Of a DNA stretch of 64,000 nucleotides, positions 1 to 10,272 are shown piece after piece (position 1 is the stretch's first letter; each line of letters opens with the position of its first letter). The DNA is from Sinorhizobium shofinae (GTDB taxonomy: Bacteria > Pseudomonadota > Alphaproteobacteria > Rhizobiales > Rhizobiaceae): contig MBFK01000126.1 in assembly GCA_001704765.1 (NCBI GenBank), positions 62,001 to 126,000 on the forward strand, written 5' to 3'. The notes beneath the pieces are model-generated. The model worked only from the letters and a program-made list of their open reading frames with translations, was not told where the DNA came from and did not search any database. Position numbers and translations under genes: made by a program.

Positions 1-439
1 TGCGACGCCCGCCTTCGAATTGGAATGGCTTGGTGACGACGCCGACAGTCAGGATGCCCTTGTTGCGGGCGGCCTGGGCGACGATCGGCGCAGCGCCCGT
101 GCCGGTGCCGCCGCCCATGCCGGCGGTGACGAAGCACATATGCGTACCCTGCAGATGATCGATGATCTCATCGATGCATTCTTCGGCTGCCGCACGGCCA
201 ACTTCGGGCTGCGAGCCGGCGCCGAGACCTTCGGTGACGGCAACACCCATCTGGATGATCCGTTCGGCCTTGGTCATGGTGAGCGCCTGCGCATCCGTGT
301 TGGCGACGACGAAATCGACGCCCTGGAGGCCTGCGGTGATCATGTTGTTGACGGCGTTACCGCCGCCGCCGCCGACGCCGAAGACCGTGATACGGGGCTT
401 CAGCTCGGTAATGTCCGGCTTTTGCAAGTTGATGGCCAT
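1..439 (-). CDS. ftsZ: Cell division protein FtsZ, N-terminal part (cut by window edge)
   Basis: This is the tubulin-like GTPase that polymerises into the Z ring at mid-cell. Only the first 146 codons are inside the window. The start is the ATG at 439, giving [20 protein letters not shown]. The glycine-rich nucleotide loop GVGGGGGNA is at residues 21-29 and the tubulin signature GGGTGTG at 109-115, both intact. It is the last visible gene of the dcw cluster, 101 bp after ftsA. The intact N-terminus argues for a real FtsZ; whether the long rhizobial C-terminal linker is present cannot be seen. Confidence 0.97.
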   Translation of the reverse strand, partial: MAINLQKPDITELKPRITVFGVGGGGGNAVNNMITAGLQGVDFVVANTDAQALTMTKAERIIQMGVAVTEGLGAGSQPEVGRAAAEECIDEIIDHLQGTHMCFVTAGMGGGTGTGAAPIVAQAARNKGILTVGVVTKPFQFEGGRR

Positions 440-513
440 AGTACCGTTCCTTCTCTTCTTCTGGCCGCCTTGCCGAGCCGGCCAAATCCTTGAAACTCAA
501 ATACCCGTCTTGC

Positions 514-534
514 CCGGCGCCTGACTTGCGCCGG
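514..534 (-). promoter_or_regulatory. Hairpin in the ftsA-ftsZ spacer
   Basis: There is a perfect 7-bp inverted repeat, CCGGCGC with loop CTGACTT and GCGCCGG, just after the ftsA stop. No T-run follows on the minus strand, so it is not a classical terminator. It could protect or process the ftsA-ftsZ mRNA. No strong promoter was recognised in the remaining spacer (440-513). Confidence 0.4.
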
Positions 535-540
535 TGAAAC

Positions 541-1872
541 TCAGAAACTCTCTTTCAACCACTGGCCCATCCGGGCGATACGGCTGTTACCGCCGCCGAA
601 GGCGGAGAACATGCCGCCCTGGCTGGCATGCGTCTCGAGATCAGCGACCTGCGGATAGATCATCAGCCCGACGGCCGTGGAGAATGCCGGGCCCTTGGCG
701 GCGGCCGGCAGACCGGAAACGCCGAGCGGGCGACCGATGCGGACGTTGCGCGCAAGGATCCGCCGTGCCGCTTCCGGCAAGCCGGTCAACTGGCTGGCGC
801 CGCCCGTCAGTACGATGCGCTTGCCGACGATCGGGCTGAAACCGGATCGTTGGATGCGGTCACGGATGAGTTCCAGCGTTTCCTCGATTCGGGCGCGCAC
901 GATGCGCGAGACAAGCGCGCGCGGCACATGGGTCGGCTGGTCGCGATCGTCCTCGCCGATCGGCGGAACGGAGACGATGTCGCGCTCGTCGGCGCTGTTG
1001 GGAAGCGCCGAGCCATGCACGACTTTCAGGCGCTCTGCATCCTCGATCCGCGTCGAGAGTCCGCGCGCCAGATCGGTCGTCACGTGATGGCCGCCGAGGC
1101 TGACAGCATCCGCATGGACGAGCTTGCCTTCGGCGAAGACCGAGATGGTCGTCGTGCCGCCACCCATGTCGATCGCCGCACAGCCGAGCTCAACCTCGTC
1201 GTCGACGAGTGCGGCGAGACCGCTGGCATAGGGAGTGGCGACAATACCTTCGACCGAGAGATGCGCACGATTGACGCAAAGCTCGAGATTCTTCAGCGCC
1301 GCCCGTTCGGCCGTCAGCACATGCATGTCGACGCCGAGCACGTCGCCGAACATTGCCAACGGGTCGCGGATGCCGCGCTCTCCGTCGAGCGAGAAGCCGG
1401 TCGGCAGCGAATGGAGGATTGCCCGATCGGTCCGCAGCGACTGCTGGCCGGCGGCGGCGAGCACCTTCTTGAGGTCGTTCGCGTCGACTTCCTGGCCGCC
1501 GAGGTCGATCGTCGCCGTGTAGACGTCGCTCTGCAGGCGGCCGGCGGAAACATTGACGATGAGGCTGTCGATCGTCAGCCCGGCCATCCGCTCCGCCGCA
1601 TCGACAGCGAGCCGCACGACGCTTTCGGCGGCATCCAGGTCGGCGATCACGCCGTTCTTCACGCCGCGCGACTTCTGGTGGCCGATGCCGATAATCTCGA
1701 TATTGTGGGTGCGGCCGGGCAGGATCTGGCTCTCGGCGCGCGGCGTCAGCCGGCCGATCATGCAGACGACCTTGGTCGAGCCGATGTCGAGCACCGAAAC
1801 GACGTGCGACCGCTTCGAGGAAAGCGGCTTCAGACGAGGAAGGCCAAAACTGGCGGACCCGAACAGACTCAT
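541..1872 (-). CDS. ftsA: Cell division protein FtsA
   Basis: This actin-like ATPase anchors FtsZ polymers to the membrane. The protein has 443 residues, slightly longer than the usual 420 because of a rhizobial N-terminal extension. The phosphate-1 motif DIGSTKV is at 29-35, a second ATP motif AIDMGGGTTTISVF at about 230, and GKRIVLTGGASQL near 350. The C-terminus ends in a basic and aromatic helix (RIARMGQWLKESF) that fits the membrane-targeting amphipathic helix. The ATG overlaps the ftsQ stop by four bases (ATGA), indicating translational coupling. Confidence 0.98.
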   Translation of the reverse strand: MSLFGSASFGLPRLKPLSSKRSHVVSVLDIGSTKVVCMIGRLTPRAESQILPGRTHNIEIIGIGHQKSRGVKNGVIADLDAAESVVRLAVDAAERMAGLTIDSLIVNVSAGRLQSDVYTATIDLGGQEVDANDLKKVLAAAGQQSLRTDRAILHSLPTGFSLDGERGIRDPLAMFGDVLGVDMHVLTAERAALKNLELCVNRAHLSVEGIVATPYASGLAALVDDEVELGCAAIDMGGGTTTISVFAEGKLVHADAVSLGGHHVTTDLARGLSTRIEDAERLKVVHGSALPNSADERDIVSVPPIGEDDRDQPTHVPRALVSRIVRARIEETLELIRDRIQRSGFSPIVGKRIVLTGGASQLTGLPEAARRILARNVRIGRPLGVSGLPAAAKGPAFSTAVGLMIYPQVADLETHASQGGMFSAFGGGNSRIARMGQWLKESF

Positions 1873-2798
1873 ATCCGCTTCTCCTGCGCCTTCAGCATCT
1901 TCTCCCTCGCCTTCAGCGCCACTTCGCGGCGCGCAACCGCTTCCGGTGTAAGTTGTACGGTCGTGCGGTCCTCAAGCCTCAGATCGACGGCAGCGATATC
2001 GCGCTCGAGAAGCTGATGACCCTGTTCCATCTCCGCGAGAACCCTCATCGCCCGGGCGACGTCCTTCTCCGGAAGCTTGACGACGATGCCGTTCTCGAGG
2101 CGCAGATCCCAGCGCCGGCCCGCGACACGCACGAAGGCCCTGACGCGTGCGCGGAACTCCGGCCAGCGGGAAAACTCGTCATAGAAGGCAGCCGCCGCCG
2201 TCTCGGCATCGCGACCGACAAAGAGCGGCAGCGCGGCGAACTTGTTGTCGCGCAAAGGGGCAATCACGCTGCCGCTACGCTCGATAAGCGACAGGTCCGA
2301 CCCGTGCTGCCATATGCCGAAGGCCTGGCGCTCTTTCAGATTCACTTCGATGGTAGCCGGGTAGATCTTGCGCACGGTCACGCTCTCCACCCACGGCAAT
2401 TCACCGATCAGGCGGCGCGCCTCGGCGATATCGAGCGCCACGAGCGAGGTCGTCCCGTCGAGACCGAGTTGCTGGAGAATGTCGATCTCGGAGGTCTGCT
2501 CGTTGCCGGAGACCCGGACGTCTTCGATGGCAAAGCCGGCAGCCGTCGTCGAAGCCTGGGCGAAGTTCTGCGTGTGACCGCCGAGCGACATGCCGTAGAG
2601 GCCAGTCGCAAGAAGAAAAGCGGCAGAGGAGAACGTACCGGTATGGGCGGGAAAGCGGACGCGGCCGGCGCCAAGGCTGACCAAAAAGCGGACGCCCCTG
2701 CGCAGCGGGCGCGGCAACACGAATGCGTCATCACCCTCGGCGGCGACGCCGAGCGGAGGACGAACCCTTCTGCCCCTTCTGCCCCTTAACGCAAGCAC
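1869..2798 (-). CDS. ftsQ: Cell division protein FtsQ
   Basis: This bitopic inner membrane protein links early and late divisome proteins. A basic cytoplasmic segment precedes one transmembrane helix (about [19 protein letters not shown]). A POTRA domain follows ([20 protein letters not shown]), then the FtsQ beta domain. I prefer the GTG at 2798, because GGAGG lies seven bases upstream and gives 309 residues. An ATG at 2819 would give 316 residues but has no good ribosome site. With the GTG start the gene overlaps the end of ddl by 13 bp. Confidence 0.95.
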   Translation of the reverse strand: MLALRGRRGRRVRPPLGVAAEGDDAFVLPRPLRRGVRFLVSLGAGRVRFPAHTGTFSSAAFLLATGLYGMSLGGHTQNFAQASTTAAGFAIEDVRVSGNEQTSEIDILQQLGLDGTTSLVALDIAEARRLIGELPWVESVTVRKIYPATIEVNLKERQAFGIWQHGSDLSLIERSGSVIAPLRDNKFAALPLFVGRDAETAAAAFYDEFSRWPEFRARVRAFVRVAGRRWDLRLENGIVVKLPEKDVARAMRVLAEMEQGHQLLERDIAAVDLRLEDRTTVQLTPEAVARREVALKAREKMLKAQEKRI

Positions 2799-3712
2799 GA
2801 TGCGTCCTCCACCATCCATCTTAGAAACTCACCAAACTGAAGGCCCGCATGCTGCGCCATTTCGGGCACCAGCGAGGTCGGGGTCATGCCGGGCTGCGTA
2901 TTGATCTCCAACCAGACCAACTCGCCCTCGCCGTCGCCACGATCATCGAAACGGAAGTCAGATCGGCTGACGCCGCGGCAACCGACCGCCTGATGCGCCT
3001 TCAACGCCAATGTTTGTATTTTTTGGTAAATATTTGGTGAAATCCGCGCCGGAATGACGTGTGTTGAACCACCTTTTACGTATTTGGAATCATAGTCGTA
3101 GAAGGCATGCCCTTGCGGGATGATCTCGGTAACGCCGAGCGCCACGTCGCCCATGACGCCGCAGGTGAGTTCGCGGCCGGCAATGTAGCGCTCGACCATA
3201 ACGCGGTCGCCGTAGCGCCATTCGCTGGAGGTAATGACCTGGGGCGGATGCGACTGGTCTTCCTTGACGATGACGACGCCGAAGCTCGACCCTTCACTTA
3301 CCGGCTTTACGACATAAGGCGGCCGCATCGGATGGACATTGCCGAAGTCGCGGCGGTCCATGATCAAAGCATCGGCAACCGGAATGCCGGCAGCCTTGGC
3401 AACATGCTTCGCCTGCGCCTTGTCCATCGCCAGCGCCGAGGCGAGCACGCCGGAGTGGGTGTAGGGAATTTCGAGATATTCCAAAATGCCCTGGATTGTC
3501 CCGTCCTCGCCGAAGGGCCCATGCAGAGCGTTGAAGACGACATCCGGACGCAAATCGGCGAGCACGGCAGCGACGTCACGCCCGACATCAACGCGGGTGA
3601 CGCGGTAACCCTCAGCCTCCAAGGCATCCGCGCAAGCCGCCCCGGAAGACAGGCTTACCGGCCTCTCCGAGGAAAATCCGCCCATCAGGACAGCAACATG
3701 CTTGCCGCTCAT
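2786..3712 (-). CDS. ddl: D-alanine--D-alanine ligase
   Basis: This ATP-grasp enzyme joins two D-alanines for the UDP-MurNAc-pentapeptide. The 308 residues fit DdlB. The N-terminal domain has [17 protein letters not shown], the central domain [19 protein letters not shown], and the C-terminus [21 protein letters not shown], which carries the Mg and ATP ligands. The start is the ATG at 3712. It is the first gene of the ddl-ftsQ-ftsA-ftsZ segment, with a 415-bp spacer upstream that probably holds its own promoter. Confidence 0.98.
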   Translation of the reverse strand: MSGKHVAVLMGGFSSERPVSLSSGAACADALEAEGYRVTRVDVGRDVAAVLADLRPDVVFNALHGPFGEDGTIQGILEYLEIPYTHSGVLASALAMDKAQAKHVAKAAGIPVADALIMDRRDFGNVHPMRPPYVVKPVSEGSSFGVVIVKEDQSHPPQVITSSEWRYGDRVMVERYIAGRELTCGVMGDVALGVTEIIPQGHAFYDYDSKYVKGGSTHVIPARISPNIYQKIQTLALKAHQAVGCRGVSRSDFRFDDRGDGEGELVWLEINTQPGMTPTSLVPEMAQHAGLQFGEFLRWMVEDASCLR

Positions 3713-3817
3713 TCAGACCCCCAAACAGTACGCCACTATCGCAAAGCTTGCTTGCGCCTGGCTGTTTCCGACAGCCCGAGTCGCGAGATCTCCGCGTAGC
3801 GCCACTACAACGACATT

Positions 3818-3846
3818 ATGGTTAATGAATCGTTTACTTTGGTTAA
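3818..3846 (-). promoter_or_regulatory. Candidate CtrA half-sites and a GANTC methylation site upstream of ddl-ftsQAZ
   Basis: On the minus strand this stretch reads TTAACCA, then GATTC, then TTAACCAT. The two TTAACC elements are 21 bp apart, about two helical turns, and a GANTC site (plus strand 3827-3831) lies between them. In rhizobia the response regulator CtrA binds TTAA-type sites such as TTAACCAT, and CcrM methylates GANTC. The position, 106-134 bp before the ddl start, suits cell-cycle control of the late dcw genes. This is a motif match only. Confidence 0.45.
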
Positions 3847-4070
3847 CTCTTGTTGCGGGAGCGCTGTCTTCCGCCTCAGGAGAATCAACCGACATCATGG
3901 GCTTCGCGACTGAATCGGCGCTTTATATGGCGGCAGGAAAAAAGCGCAGAGTTACAGCGTTCATTTGCAGAGCAAGGCGCTCATGGGAACAATGCTGCGC
4001 GAGTTGATGGGGCTCACCTACCGGCATCGAACGAGGAAGAAGTTTCGGGGTGAGCAGGGTTGAAATGCAT
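3847..4070. other. Remainder of the murB-ddl spacer
   Basis: No gene is firmly supported here. A plus-strand frame from about 3828 begins MNRLLWLTLVAGALSSASGE, which resembles a short signal peptide, but it has no ribosome site, an arginine- and cysteine-rich tail, and starts inside the candidate ddl promoter. A second GANTC site lies near 3910. I treat the stretch as promoter and leader sequence. Confidence 0.4.
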
Positions 4071-4103
4071 GAAAAATGGCCGCGGCGGTTCCCCGTCGCG
4101 GCC
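4071..4103 (-). terminator. Rho-independent terminator after murB
   Basis: On the minus strand the arms GGCCGCGACGG and CCGCCGCGGCC form an 11-bp GC-rich stem with loop GGAA and one mismatch. ATTTTT follows. It starts 25 bp after the murB stop and separates mraZ-murB from ddl-ftsZ. Confidence 0.8.
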
Positions 4104-4127
4104 CTTCTTCATTCCATCCTTTTCGCC

Positions 4128-5102
4128 TCAGTCCGTGGCGCGACCGAGGAATTCCTTGATCTCATAGCCCGGCATGAAATTGCCGATACGCTTGATCTCC
4201 CATTCCAGCTTGATGCCGGAATGCTCCAGCACGCGGGCGCGCACCGTCTCGCCGAGATATTCGAGCTCATAGCCGCTCGCCTGCCCGGTATTTATCATGA
4301 AGTTGCAGTGGAGCGGCGACATCTGCGCGCCGCCGATCATCAGGCCGCGGCAGCCGGCCTCATCGATGAGGTTCCAGGCCGAATGGCCTTCCGGATTCTT
4401 GAAGGTCGAACCGCCGGTCTTCTCGCGGATCGGCTGCACAGTCTCGCGATGCTGGCGCACCGCATCCATGTCGTTGCGGATCTTCGCCTTGTCCTCCGGA
4501 TAACCTTCGAAGATTGCATGCGTGAAGATCAGATCCTTGGCGGCGGCGGTATGCCGATAGGCATAGCCCATGTCGGCATTGCTCAGCACATGCTTGTTGC
4601 CCTTGCGGTCGACCGCGTGGACCTCGACAACGCGTTCCCGCGTCTCGCCGCCATTGGCGCCGGCATTCATTCTCAGTGCGCCGCCGATCGAGCCCGGGAT
4701 GCCGTAATAGAAGTAGAAACCGCCGATGCCATGGTCGAGCGCCATCGCCGCGATGTTCTTGTCCGGGCAAATCGCCCCCGCTTTGATGCGGTTCTCGCCG
4801 ACGATCTCCAGATCGCCGAAGCCCTTGGCGGAGAGGCGAATGACGACCCCTGGAATGCCCCCGTCGCGCACGAGCAGGTTCGATCCTACGCCGATCACCA
4901 TGACCGGCACCTGCTCCGGCACCAGCTTGAGGAAAGCCACGAGATCATCCGTGTCGTGCGGCTGGAACATGAGCTCGGCGAGTCCACCCGCACGAAACCA
5001 GGTTACGCGGTCCATCGGGGCATCGGGCGTGATACGACCGCGAATTGCACTGACGCCACTTCCGAGCGCGTCCAGGAGTTTCTGACCGTTAACCTGCTTC
5101 AT
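4128..5102 (-). CDS. murB: UDP-N-acetylenolpyruvoylglucosamine reductase MurB
   Basis: This FAD-dependent enzyme reduces UDP-GlcNAc-enolpyruvate to UDP-MurNAc in the cytoplasm. The 324 residues include the FAD-binding segments [17 protein letters not shown] and [19 protein letters not shown]. The segment [10 protein letters not shown] carries the serine that donates the proton. The Y-containing loop pattern suggests a type II-like MurB, as usual in rhizobia. It is three bases from murC and is the last gene before the terminator. Confidence 0.98.
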   Translation of the reverse strand: MKQVNGQKLLDALGSGVSAIRGRITPDAPMDRVTWFRAGGLAELMFQPHDTDDLVAFLKLVPEQVPVMVIGVGSNLLVRDGGIPGVVIRLSAKGFGDLEIVGENRIKAGAICPDKNIAAMALDHGIGGFYFYYGIPGSIGGALRMNAGANGGETRERVVEVHAVDRKGNKHVLSNADMGYAYRHTAAAKDLIFTHAIFEGYPEDKAKIRNDMDAVRQHRETVQPIREKTGGSTFKNPEGHSAWNLIDEAGCRGLMIGGAQMSPLHCNFMINTGQASGYELEYLGETVRARVLEHSGIKLEWEIKRIGNFMPGYEIKEFLGRATD

Positions 5103-5105
5103 GCT

Positions 5106-6515
5106 TCAACTTCCTGAAATTTCCGCGAGTTCCTTGGGTAGGGCCGCGGCCCAATAGGTGATGCTGCCAGCCCCCAAGAGAACCACAAAGTCGCCCGGCT
5201 GCGCAATCTTCGAGACGACCGGCGCGAGTGTTTCCTGGCCGGCGAGGTAGCGGGCATCGCGATGGCCGGCGGCCTTGATACGGTTGACGAGCGCTTCGGA
5301 ATTAATGCCGACGATCGCGTCCTCGCCTGCCGCATAGACCGGCGCGATCAGAATAGTATCAGCATCGTTGAAGCAGGAAGAGAAATCCTCGAACAGGCTC
5401 GACAGGCGCGAATAGCGGTGCGGCTGGTGAACGGCGACGATGCGTCCTTGGCAGGCCTCGCGAGCCGCGCTCAGGACCGCCTTGATCTCGACGGGATGAT
5501 GGCCGTAGTCGTCGAAGATGCGCGCCCCGTTCCATTCGCCGGTGAGCGTGAAGCGGCGCTTCACGCCGCCGAAGGAGGCGAGCCCCTTGGCGATGGCCTC
5601 CGGCTTGATGCCGAGCCGTTGGGCGACCGCAACGGCGGCCGTGGCGTTCGAGACGTTGTGGCGGCCCGGCATCGGCAGGCGCAGGTCCTTCATCGCGATC
5701 ACCTGACCGGTGCGGCGGCGGCGAATCTCGATATCGAAGACGGAGGTCGCGCCGTCCATGCGGATATTGTGGTAGCGCACGTCGGCCTGCGGGTTCTCGC
5801 CATAAGTGACGACCTTGCGGTCCTCGATCTTGGCAACCATCGACTGCACCTCGGGATGGTCGAGGCATAGGACGCCGAAGCCGTAGAAGGGCACGTTCTC
5901 GACGAACTGCCGGAAGGCAGCACGCACGGCGTCGAAATTGCCGTAGTGATCGAGGTGCTCCGGGTCGATATTGGTGACGACGGCGATATCGGCCGGGAGC
6001 TTCAGAAAGGTGCCGTCGGATTCGTCCGCCTCGACGACCATCCACTCGCCGGCGCCCATGCGCGCATTCGTGCCATAGGCATTGATGATGCCGCCATTGA
6101 TCACCGTCGGATCGAGGCCGCCCGCGTCGAGAAGCGCGGCCACCATCGAGGTCGTTGTCGTTTTGCCGTGCGTGCCGCCGATGGCAATGGCATTGCGGAA
6201 GCGCATCAGCTCGGCCAGCATCTCGGCGCGGCGCACCACCGGCAGGAACTTCTCGCGCGCCGCAATCAGTTCGGGATTGTCCTTCTTGATCGCCGTCGAG
6301 ACGACCACCACCTCGGCGTCGCCGAGGTTTTCCGCCTTGTGACCGACCGAGATCTTGATGCCCTTTTCGCGCAGGCGCTGCACATTGGCGCTGTCCGACT
6401 GGTCCGAGCCCTGCACCCGATGGCCAAGATTGTGCAGTACCTCGGCGATGCCGCTCATGCCGATGCCGCCGATCCCAATGAAATGTACGAGCCCGATCGT
6501 CTTCGGCATTTTCAT
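5106..6515 (-). CDS. murC: UDP-N-acetylmuramate--L-alanine ligase MurC
   Basis: This ATP-dependent ligase adds L-alanine to UDP-MurNAc. In 469 residues it shows the N-terminal UDP loop [17 protein letters not shown] (11-27), the ATP loop GTHGKTTTT (114-122), the central Mur ligase motif [16 protein letters not shown], and the C-terminal segment [14 protein letters not shown]. The ATG at 6515 overlaps the murG stop region by four bases. Confidence 0.99.
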   Translation of the reverse strand: MKMPKTIGLVHFIGIGGIGMSGIAEVLHNLGHRVQGSDQSDSANVQRLREKGIKISVGHKAENLGDAEVVVVSTAIKKDNPELIAAREKFLPVVRRAEMLAELMRFRNAIAIGGTHGKTTTTSMVAALLDAGGLDPTVINGGIINAYGTNARMGAGEWMVVEADESDGTFLKLPADIAVVTNIDPEHLDHYGNFDAVRAAFRQFVENVPFYGFGVLCLDHPEVQSMVAKIEDRKVVTYGENPQADVRYHNIRMDGATSVFDIEIRRRRTGQVIAMKDLRLPMPGRHNVSNATAAVAVAQRLGIKPEAIAKGLASFGGVKRRFTLTGEWNGARIFDDYGHHPVEIKAVLSAAREACQGRIVAVHQPHRYSRLSSLFEDFSSCFNDADTILIAPVYAAGEDAIVGINSEALVNRIKAAGHRDARYLAGQETLAPVVSKIAQPGDFVVLLGAGSITYWAAALPKELAEISGS

Positions 6516-7633
6516 GAGCGTGCTTCCTTGAATTTGGCGACTGTCGAGCCGCTCGCAATAGCCTCTACCAGGGACGCAAGCAAGCGCGCGGCATCCGGTT
6601 TGCCGGTTTCGCGGGCGTTCGCCGCCATCTGCGCCAGCGCCTCGGGGGTGTTCATGGCGTCGGAAAGGATGCCGGCGAGCCGTTCGGCGCTGAGCTCGGC
6701 CTGGGCAATCACCCGCGCCCCGCCCTTGGCGGCAAGCGCCGCGGCATTCGCTGCCTGATCGTGATCGAGCGCGTAAGGATAGGGAACGAGGATGGCCGGG
6801 CGGCCGATCACCGAGACCTCGGAAACGGTCGAGGCCCCGGAGCGGCAGACCACCAGATGCGCCGAAGCAATGCGGGCGGCCATGTCGGTGAAGAAGGGCG
6901 ACACCTCGGCCGGGATTCCAAGTTTGTCATAGGCGGCGGCGACGCCTTCCCGGTCCTCCGGCCGCGCCTGCTGCGTCACCTTGAGCCGCTGGCGCTGAGC
7001 GTCCTCGAGACGGCAGATCGCCTGTGGCACCGCCTTCGAGAAAAATTGCGCGCCCTGGCTGCCGCCGAAGACGACGAGATGGAAAGGCCCGCCGTCCGGC
7101 GCCGCATAGGCGACGCTGGCCGCCTCCAGTACGGCGGGGCGAACCGGGTTTCCCGTCATCACGGTCTTCGCCGCGAAGGCTCCGCCCCCCTCAGGAAGAA
7201 ACCCGCCGGCAATCGCCTGTACCCGCGAAGCCAGCATCTTGTTGGCGCGCCCCATGACGGCGTTCTGCTCGTGAATGAGTGACGGAACACCCATGCCGGT
7301 CGCAGCGAGGAGCGGAGGCACCGTCGGATAGCCGCCAAACCCAACGACCGCCCTGGGTTTGTGACGGGCAATCAGGCGTCGCGCGGCGCGTAAACCCGTC
7401 CACAGTTTCCAGGCCGATTGCGCCAACTTGATCGGATTCTTCGAGCCGATCGTCGCGGAAGGCACGACGTGCACCTCGTCAGCCGGAAATTTCCCGGCAT
7501 AGCGCTCGGCACGGCTATCAGTCACAAGATGCACGGCGTAGCCGGACGCCTTCAGTTCATGCGCAAGCGCCTCCGCGGGAAAGAGGTGCCCGCCGGTCCC
7601 GCCGGCGGCAAGAAAAATGATGCCCTTGTCCAT
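6512..7633 (-). CDS. murG: Lipid II synthase MurG (GlcNAc transferase)
   Basis: MurG transfers GlcNAc from UDP-GlcNAc to lipid I on the cytoplasmic face of the inner membrane. The 373 residues carry the glycine loop [10 protein letters not shown] at 11-20, the [14 protein letters not shown] motif, [14 protein letters not shown], and the donor-binding segment [25 protein letters not shown]. The gene sits between ftsW and murC with a 3-bp gap to ftsW. Confidence 0.99.
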   Translation of the reverse strand: MDKGIIFLAAGGTGGHLFPAEALAHELKASGYAVHLVTDSRAERYAGKFPADEVHVVPSATIGSKNPIKLAQSAWKLWTGLRAARRLIARHKPRAVVGFGGYPTVPPLLAATGMGVPSLIHEQNAVMGRANKMLASRVQAIAGGFLPEGGGAFAAKTVMTGNPVRPAVLEAASVAYAAPDGGPFHLVVFGGSQGAQFFSKAVPQAICRLEDAQRQRLKVTQQARPEDREGVAAAYDKLGIPAEVSPFFTDMAARIASAHLVVCRSGASTVSEVSVIGRPAILVPYPYALDHDQAANAAALAAKGGARVIAQAELSAERLAGILSDAMNTPEALAQMAANARETGKPDAARLLASLVEAIASGSTVAKFKEARS

Positions 7634-7636
7634 GTC

Positions 7637-8791
7637 TTACTCCGCCGGCACGCCGACGCCGGATCGAAAGAGGCTGCGCTCCACGGCGCGTTTCTCCGGT
7701 CGATGACGGGTGAGCGCCAGAACGAAGCCGGCGGTCACGCAGATCGCCACCATCGACGAGCCGCCATAGGAAATCAGCGGCAGGGTCATGCCCTTGGCCG
7801 GAAGCAGTTCGAGATTTACGCCGATATTGATCATCGACTGAATGCCGATCTGCAGCACCAGGCCGGCGACAGCAAAGCGGTTGAAATCGTTGCGTTCGCG
7901 GAAAGCATGGTTAAGCCCGCGCATGACCAGGAAGGCGAAGATTAGCACGATGACCATGCAGAACAGGATGCCGAACTCCTCTGCCGCCACCGAGAAGACG
8001 AAGTCGGTGTGGCTGTCCGGGATGATGCGCTTGACGATACCCTCGCCCGGGCCGCGGCCGAACCAGTCGCCGCGGATGATCGCGTCGCGCGCCGAATCCA
8101 CCTGGAACGTATCGCCCTCGCCGGTCATGAACCGGTCGATACGCCCGGCGACATGCGGCAGCATGGTATAGGCGACGAAGAAGCCGCCCGCGGCCGCCCC
8201 GGCAAGCACGATGATCCAGAGCCAAGGCATGCCGGCCATGAAGAACATGCCGCCCCAGACCGCCGCAGTGAGGATCGTCTGGCCAAGGTCCGGTTGAGCG
8301 ACGAGCAGCGCGCCGACGATGCCGAAGAGCAGGATCGACAACAGGTTGCCGGGGATTTCCGGCTGCTTCGCGTGCTCGGCAAAAAGCCAGGCGCAAACTA
8401 CGACGAAGGCCGGCTTCATGAACTCGGAAGGCTGGATCGAAATGCCGGCGATCGAAATCCAGCGCAGCGAGCCCTTGACCTCCTCGCCGACGAAGAGGAC
8501 GAGAACCATCATGCCGAGCGATGCGCCGAGCAGGATGATCGCCGCGCGCCTGACCTGTCGCGGCGACAGAAAGGATATGCCCACCATCACCGCCAGCGAC
8601 GGGAGCAGGAAGACCGCGTGACGTTTGACGAAGTGGAAGCTGTCGAGCCCGAGCCGCTCGGCGACCGGCGGGCTGGCAGCGAAGGAAAGCATGAAGCCGA
8701 CGCCCATCAGGAGGATGAAGGTCGCCAGGAAGAACCTGTCTATCGTCCAGAACCAGTCGGCCACGGGGCCACGTTCGGCTCGGCTTACCAT
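7637..8791 (-). CDS. ftsW: Septal peptidoglycan glycosyltransferase FtsW
   Basis: FtsW is a SEDS-family polymerase that works with FtsI to make septal glycan. With the ATG at 8791 it has 384 residues and about ten hydrophobic helices. The motif GRGPGEGIVKRIIPDSHTDF, the extracellular loop typical of the family, is complete. The ATG at 8791 has AGGGG eight bases upstream. A GTG at 8815 would add eight residues but lacks a site. Confidence 0.97.
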   Translation of the reverse strand: MVSRAERGPVADWFWTIDRFFLATFILLMGVGFMLSFAASPPVAERLGLDSFHFVKRHAVFLLPSLAVMVGISFLSPRQVRRAAIILLGASLGMMVLVLFVGEEVKGSLRWISIAGISIQPSEFMKPAFVVVCAWLFAEHAKQPEIPGNLLSILLFGIVGALLVAQPDLGQTILTAAVWGGMFFMAGMPWLWIIVLAGAAAGGFFVAYTMLPHVAGRIDRFMTGEGDTFQVDSARDAIIRGDWFGRGPGEGIVKRIIPDSHTDFVFSVAAEEFGILFCMVIVLIFAFLVMRGLNHAFRERNDFNRFAVAGLVLQIGIQSMINIGVNLELLPAKGMTLPLISYGGSSMVAICVTAGFVLALTRHRPEKRAVERSLFRSGVGVPAE

Positions 8792-8875
8792 CTGTCTGTC
8801 CCCTTTCCGGCGCACTATACGCCAACTTCCGAAATCCCGGCTCCGCCGCGCCGATCCCGTCCAGGAAATCTCGCG

Positions 8876-10267
8876 TCAGATGAGCATGGTCACGCCTTCG
8901 AGCGCCGCCACATGGCCGACGAAGGCATCGCCCCGCATCTCGAAATTCTTGTACTGATCGAAGCTTGCGCAAGCCGGGGAAAGCATCACGGCGGCAGGGC
9001 CTTGGTGATCCTGCGCCGCATCCGCCGCCGCGTGCGCGACCGCCTTTTCCAACGTGCCGGAAATCTCGTAGGGCACCGCTTCGCCGAGCGTCGCTGCGAA
9101 TGCGGGCGCCGCCTCGCCGATCAGGTAGGCCTTGACGATTTTCGGGAAGAACGGCGTCAGCGAGGTGATGCCGCCTTCCTTCGGCAGACCGCCAGCTATC
9201 CAATAGATCCGCTCGTAGCTCGAAAGCGCGGGGGCCGCCGCATCGGCATTTGTCGCCTTGCTGTCATTGACGAAGACGATTTCGTCCCTTTTCGCGATCG
9301 GCTGCATCCGGTGCTTGAGGCCCGGAAAACTCTCAAGTCCGTTGACAACGTCCTGGTCGTCAACACCGACGGCAAGGCAGGCGGCAACGGCCGCCGCCGC
9401 ATTCTGGGCATTGTGTCCGCCCCGCAGCGTCTCGATGCCGGCAAGATCGGCGAATAGCGCCGACGTCCCACCCTGGGCACGCACGAGAGACGATCCTTCG
9501 GCATAGATCCCATCGGCCAGCACATGACGGCGCGAGATGCGCACGACCCTGGTTCCGGCCCGCTCCACCCGGTCGGCGATCAGGCTCGAGAAACTGTCGT
9601 CGACGCCGACCACGGCCGTGCCGCTTCCCGCCACCAATCGTTCCTTGATGTCGGCATAGTGCTGCATGGTGCCGTGCCGGTCCAAATGGTCGGGGGTCAG
9701 GTTGAGAAGAATTCCCGCCGTGGGGTCGAGCGTCGGCGCAAGGTCGATCTGATAGGATGAGCATTCGACCACGTAGAAGCGTCCTGCCTTCGGCGGATCG
9801 AGCGTCAGCACGGCCGTGCCGATGTTACCGCCTAGCTGCGTGTCCCGTCCGCTCGCCTTCAGGATATGGGCGATCAGCGCCGTCGTCGTCGACTTGCCGT
9901 TGGTGCCGGTGATGGCGATGAAAGGGCAATCGGGGGCATGGGCGCGGCGCTCGCGCACGAAAAGCTCGACGTCGCCGATGATGTCGACACCGGCCTGGTG
10001 GGCGAGATCGACGGTCCAATGCGGTTTCGGATGCGTCAGCGGCACACCTGGCGAAAGCACGAAAGCGGCGAAGGCGTTCCACTCGACATGGCGCAAATCC
10101 GCCGTTGCTATGCCTGCCGCGGCGGCCTTGGCGACGCTGTCGGGGTTGTCGTCCCAGCCGGTCACCTCTGCGCCGCCCGCGGCCAGAGCCTCAGCCGTCG
10201 CCAGCCCCGAACCGCCGAGGCCGAAGATCGCGACCTTCCTGCCCTTGAATGTGGTGACGGGGATCAT
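8876..10267 (-). CDS. murD: UDP-N-acetylmuramoylalanine--D-glutamate ligase MurD
   Basis: This ligase adds D-glutamate to UDP-MurNAc-L-Ala. The 463 residues have the N-terminal nucleotide fold [17 protein letters not shown], the ATP loop GTNGKSTTT (121-129), the segment [12 protein letters not shown], and the C-terminal motif [17 protein letters not shown]. An 84-bp spacer separates it from ftsW and 5 bp from mraY. Confidence 0.99.
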   Translation of the reverse strand: MIPVTTFKGRKVAIFGLGGSGLATAEALAAGGAEVTGWDDNPDSVAKAAAAGIATADLRHVEWNAFAAFVLSPGVPLTHPKPHWTVDLAHQAGVDIIGDVELFVRERRAHAPDCPFIAITGTNGKSTTTALIAHILKASGRDTQLGGNIGTAVLTLDPPKAGRFYVVECSSYQIDLAPTLDPTAGILLNLTPDHLDRHGTMQHYADIKERLVAGSGTAVVGVDDSFSSLIADRVERAGTRVVRISRRHVLADGIYAEGSSLVRAQGGTSALFADLAGIETLRGGHNAQNAAAAVAACLAVGVDDQDVVNGLESFPGLKHRMQPIAKRDEIVFVNDSKATNADAAAPALSSYERIYWIAGGLPKEGGITSLTPFFPKIVKAYLIGEAAPAFAATLGEAVPYEISGTLEKAVAHAAADAAQDHQGPAAVMLSPACASFDQYKNFEMRGDAFVGHVAALEGVTMLI

Positions 10268-10272
10268 CTCGC

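Noticed and set aside
628..2016. A 462-codon plus-strand frame across ftsA and the end of ftsQ
   Set aside because: It crosses two conserved genes in antisense and shows no domain pattern.
3702..4053. Short plus-strand frames between ddl and murB, one with a signal-like start
   Set aside because: They overlap the likely ddl promoter, lack ribosome sites and have tails of unlikely composition.
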